From: an uncultured Ktedonobacteraceae bacterium
GTDB taxonomy: Bacteria > Chloroflexota > Ktedonobacteria > Ktedonobacterales > Ktedonobacteraceae
NCBI GenBank assembly: GCA_955652655.1
Contig: CATPCK010000954.1
Coordinates: forward strand, 1-8,103
Direction: 5' to 3'
Length of the DNA stretch: 8,103 nucleotides
Shown in pieces: positions 6,124 to 8,103 of this stretch (position 1 is its first letter; the number at the start of each line of letters is the position of its first letter). A program made the translations under genes and the position numbers. The notes under the pieces are model-generated. The model saw only the letters and a list, made by a program, of their open reading frames with translations, searched no databases and was not told the origin of the DNA.

Positions 6124-6145
6124 CAAGGAGTTCTCGGACTCCTTG
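6124..6145. repeat. perfect 8-bp stem, 6-base loop
   Basis: CAAGGAGT (6124-6131) and ACTCCTTG (6138-6145) pair perfectly around TCTCGG. No T run follows on either strand, so it is not a standard terminator. Role unknown. Confidence 0.5.
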
Positions 6146-6329
6146 CGGAGGGAAGAGATAGAGGAAGAAGGTCTTCTAGACTCCTCCTTTTGGATGCCAA
6201 TGTGTGGTGCGCTCAGCCACGTTTGGCTCTCTTCATGAAGAAGTATACCATAGAAAGCAGGGGGCCAGATGGGAGTCTTCCGGTCTTCTGGCGATACTAC
6301 CAACTGCGGAGCATCGCTGGGGTCTGGTT

Positions 6330-6359
6330 AGTCATCCGAACCTGGAGTGTCGGATGACT
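6330..6359. repeat. perfect 10-bp stem, 10-base loop
   Basis: AGTCATCCGA (6330-6339) and TCGGATGACT (6350-6359) are perfect inverted repeats around ACCTGGAGTG. No T run follows. It could be a dyad binding site or an RNA hairpin; no gene is adjacent. Confidence 0.55.
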
Positions 6360-6787
6360 CCCTGACATATTTCCTCCTCGACAACTGGATGGTCTTGTCA
6401 AAGGGTGAACAGGTACCTCTTCATTCCGATTCGTTTTTCTGCCTCAGTGTACTGAGCGAAGCCGTGGGATGCACAGAATCGATATGCCGTTGAGCTTGTC
6501 TCCCTGCTAGTATAGCACATCATCGTCTCCAAAACGTTACGGCAAGCAGGATGATTTTTTCATCGGTTAAGGGAGGTATATCATCACCCTTTTTAGGCGG
6601 AGATATGGCTCTGACACAGCTTTGGTGATAAACTCATCAATATATGACGGGCAACGTGTTTTCGGGCTATGTATGGGGTGGGCGTCACTTTTTTGCGAAG
6701 AGGGTAGTCTCACATTTGTAATGTGCAGATGGAAAGCAACCCTGAAGCGTTGTGGCCTGAGAAAAGAGGAGTTTCACAGCCATACAA

Positions 6788-6834
6788 TGTTGTGAGCCAG
6801 GAGTAGTTTTTTAGCCTACTCCTGGCTCACAACA
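6788..6834 (-). terminator. 19-bp perfect hairpin downstream of the alpha/beta hydrolase
   Basis: Arms 6788-6806 (starting TGTTGTGAGCCAGG) and 6816-6834 pair perfectly over 19 bases around a 9-base loop containing TTTTTT. It lies 21 bases past the hydrolase TAA on that gene's strand. The position suggests a transcription end or an mRNA-stabilising stem, but there is no T run after the stem on the minus strand, so it is not a textbook intrinsic terminator. A repetitive palindromic element is the alternative. Confidence 0.5.
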
Positions 6835-6855
6835 CAGCTTTTGTCCGTGATGAGG

Positions 6856-7674
6856 TTATACCTTACTCAAGAAATCGAGAACGATGCGGTTGAATTCCTG
6901 CGGTTGCTCCATGTTGACCATGTGGGCAGTGCCCGCAATGATCTCCTGCCGAGCTCTACGAATGCTGGTAGCCAATTGATTGGTGAGGTCCAGCTTTTCG
7001 GGGAGATCAAGGTCACCGACGATGATGAGTGTTGGCACGCGAACCTCTGATAAGCGTGTGATGGCAGGGGGTTGAAGATCCTGTTCATCCGCGCCTTCGG
7101 GTATTGGGATCGTGAGGGCATGATACTGCATCTCATAGACACGCTGACGAACGGTTGGGTTCACTTGATCAGGAGTCCGCTGCGGACCGTCAACCCACAG
7201 GCGCAGGTTCAATTCCGTCGCGCCTGGCAGATCGCCTTTCTCAACCAGAGCGTCCTCTTCCTGGGAAAAGCGGCGTATCTGTTCTGATGGCTCTGTACCA
7301 CCAACACCGGGTGCCACCAGAACGAGCGAAGCAACCATCTCAGGGTGGGTCAGTGCGAAGTCAAGGGCAATCTTACTGCCGAATGAGATACCGATAACAT
7401 GAGCTTTCTGTATGCCAAGAGCGTTGAAGAGCGCCACCGGATCTTCGTGGTTTGCAAAAGCTCCCGTTTCCCAGCGAGTTTGACCAAAACCACGCAGATC
7501 GTAGCGCATGGTCCGATAGTGTTGCGCAAAGAGAGGGAACTGATCATCCCACATGTGGCTATCCGCGATGCCTGCATGCAGTAAGAGCAAAGGATGACCC
7601 TCGCCAGCGACTTCATAGTAGAGCGAAGCTGCCTGCACATCGAGGAAACCAGTCGTTGATGGAAGTTTTGACAC
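6856..7674 (-). CDS. alpha/beta-fold hydrolase
   Basis: A 272-residue soluble esterase- or lipase-like enzyme of the alpha/beta hydrolase fold. Visible elements: LLLLHAGIADSHMW (oxyanion-hole segment, residues 29-42), YDLRGFGQT (58-66), the nucleophile elbow GISFGS with Ser97, the acid in VGDLDLPEK (Asp223 most likely), and the base in AGTAHMVNMEQP (His251). A lid of about 125-205 separates strands 6 and 7. Order and spacing match the 3-oxoadipate enol-lactonase-like and general hydrolase group, but nothing nearby points to a pathway, so no substrate is assigned. It starts at GTG 7674: AGGAGA (7681-7686) lies 6 bases upstream, while a nearby ATG at 7676 is in another frame. A GAAA-loop hairpin lies in the leader and a 19-bp stem after the stop. 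Transcribed alone, as far as can be seen. Confidence 0.92.
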   Translation of the reverse strand: MSKLPSTTGFLDVQAASLYYEVAGEGHPLLLLHAGIADSHMWDDQFPLFAQHYRTMRYDLRGFGQTRWETGAFANHEDPVALFNALGIQKAHVIGISFGSKIALDFALTHPEMVASLVLVAPGVGGTEPSEQIRRFSQEEDALVEKGDLPGATELNLRLWVDGPQRTPDQVNPTVRQRVYEMQYHALTIPIPEGADEQDLQPPAITRLSEVRVPTLIIVGDLDLPEKLDLTNQLATSIRRARQEIIAGTAHMVNMEQPQEFNRIVLDFLSKV

Positions 7675-7680
7675 AAAACA

Positions 7681-7686
7681 TCTCCT
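7681..7686 (-). promoter_or_regulatory. ribosome binding site of the hydrolase, GTG start
   Basis: AGGAGA on the minus strand, six bases before the GTG at 7674. This supports a GTG start with no in-frame ATG nearby. Confidence 0.65.
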
Positions 7687-7695
7687 AGCTATAAA

Positions 7696-7715
7696 TATGG
7701 CACTTTCGTGCCATA
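7696..7715 (-). promoter_or_regulatory. GAAA-tetraloop hairpin in the hydrolase leader
   Basis: On the minus strand TATGGCAC-GAAA-GTGCCATA forms a perfect 8-bp stem closed by C-G around a GNRA tetraloop. It ends 9 bases upstream of the ribosome binding site. In RNA this is a stable structure that could affect translation or mRNA stability. As DNA it is also an operator-like dyad. No known riboswitch pattern surrounds it. Confidence 0.45.
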
Positions 7716-8023
7716 GGTCCGTTATGAAGTTGGATGGATGGTATATGTGGCAGAACTAAATCATCGGAGTTCGGTGCCGAGGCAGTTTGACCGCTTCTCT
7801 CTGTACAACTACCCAAGCACCTCCTTTCTGTCTTTGATATCAGGAATAGAGTATACTTCAGCACCAGGGGATATGCAACAGGCAGCGGAAACAGTATGTA
7901 TGCTAAAGCTTGTCCTGAGACGGCTTCCCATGCTCTACTAGTAAGGTAGCCGTTGGGAGGGTGACCGCAGCCCGTTCGGGTTTGCAATGGAACGCGAAAA
8001 GCAAGCGCTCAGAAAAATGGTCT
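7716..8023. other. about 300 bases without a supported gene
   Basis: A short plus-strand frame (7738-7941) and a minus-strand frame (7685-7987) are open but resemble nothing I know and lack good ribosome binding sites. The left part should carry the hydrolase promoter, though no strong -35/-10 pair is evident. The right part (about 7950-8023) should contain the end of the insertion sequence whose transposase stops at 8024. The small dyad CCCG-TT-CGGG at 7971-7980 is near the likely border. Confidence 0.4.
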
Positions 8024-8103
8024 TTAGATGCGGTGAAGAACACGTTGACGCAGGAGTGCAAACCCTGCTTTGCCGTACATCATGCGCTTGATCAGTTTAA
8101 TCC
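8024..8103 (-). CDS. C-terminal end of a transposase (ISL3-like), partial
   Basis: The last 25 codons of a gene that enters from the right edge read IKLIKRMMYGKAGFALLRQR then VLHRI and TAA (8024-8026). The pattern K-L-I-K-R-x-M-Y-G-x-A-x-F-x-L-L-R-x-R-V-L is the standard C-terminus of ISL3-family transposases. Catalytic residues lie outside the window, so whether the gene is intact cannot be told. It is too short to appear as a normal open frame. Confidence 0.65.
   Translation of the reverse strand, partial: IKLIKRMMYGKAGFALLRQRVLHRI

Larger units (their letters stand above)
5870..6855. other. about 1 kb without a supported gene, hairpin-rich
   Basis: Open frames here (for example minus 5992-6303, with a TTG start and no ribosome binding site) match nothing I know. 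The stretch holds clear inverted repeats at 6124-6145, 6330-6359 and 6788-6834 and a short one at 5974-5991 (CTCGTC-N6-GACGAG). It must contain the upstream region of the M20 gene at its left end and the 3' region of the hydrolase at its right end. The rest could be an eroded element or non-coding RNA; I cannot decide between these. Confidence 0.4.

Noticed and set aside
5992..6303. Minus-strand frame of 103 codons as a gene
   Set aside because: TTG start without a ribosome binding site, low-complexity Ser/Arg content, no recognisable domain. Kept only as part of the gene-free stretch.
6605..6628. Short leader peptide ATG GCT CTG ACA CAG CTT TGG TGA
   Set aside because: A purine-rich stretch lies just before it, but no downstream gene on the same strand would be controlled by it, and six-codon frames like this arise by chance.
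7738..7941. Plus-strand frame of 67 codons as a small gene
   Set aside because: No convincing ribosome binding site, no resemblance to a known family, and it lies across the likely promoter region of the hydrolase.
7971..7980. CCCG-TT-CGGG dyad as a terminator for the right-edge transposase
   Set aside because: The four-base stem with a two-base loop is too short, and no T run follows on the minus strand.

Overview
The window reads as a mobile-element-rich stretch of a bacterial chromosome. The mix of genes fits the Chloroflexota, and Ktedonobacteria in particular: a DUF4389 membrane protein, a type-II haloacid-dehalogenase-like protein, an M20 dipeptidase, an alpha/beta hydrolase, and several decayed or partial transposases. 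This placement is inferred from family resemblance, because there is no rRNA or marker gene. Four genes look intact, all with plausible ribosome binding sites. They do not form an obvious pathway or operon.

Layout: (1) 1-893, a promoter candidate and a HAD-family hydrolase on the plus strand. (2) 894-2531, about 1.6 kb without an intact gene. It holds a family of 32-bp repeats (five clear copies, two degraded), a 161-bp MITE-like element with perfect 32-bp inverted ends, and pieces of at least two transposases plus a helix-turn-helix protein remnant. (3) 2532-3164 minus, a DUF4389 membrane protein with an internal duplication; its start should be moved inward from the longest open frame. A small palindrome lies in its upstream region. 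(4) 3445-4506 plus, an IS630-family transposase whose DDE triad is visible but whose frame is cut by one in-frame TAG and whose N-terminus is incomplete. (5) 4492-5856 minus, an M20 metallopeptidase that converges on the transposase and overlaps it by 15 bp. (6) 5870-6855, about 1 kb without a recognisable gene but with three clean inverted repeats, the last being a 19-bp perfect stem just after the hydrolase. (7) 6856-7674 minus, an alpha/beta hydrolase with a complete catalytic triad, a GTG start and a GAAA-loop hairpin in its leader. (8) 7716-8023, no supported gene. (9) 8024-8103 minus, the last 25 codons of a transposase that enters from the right edge and resembles the ISL3 family.

The intact genes look like ordinary solitary metabolic or hydrolytic genes. 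I see no undescribed multi-gene system. The most unusual content is the 32-bp repeat family and the small palindromic element built from it. One copy sits exactly at the junction of a composite open frame that could be mistaken for a real protein. The remnants share a pattern of single in-frame stop codons, which suggests fairly recent decay.
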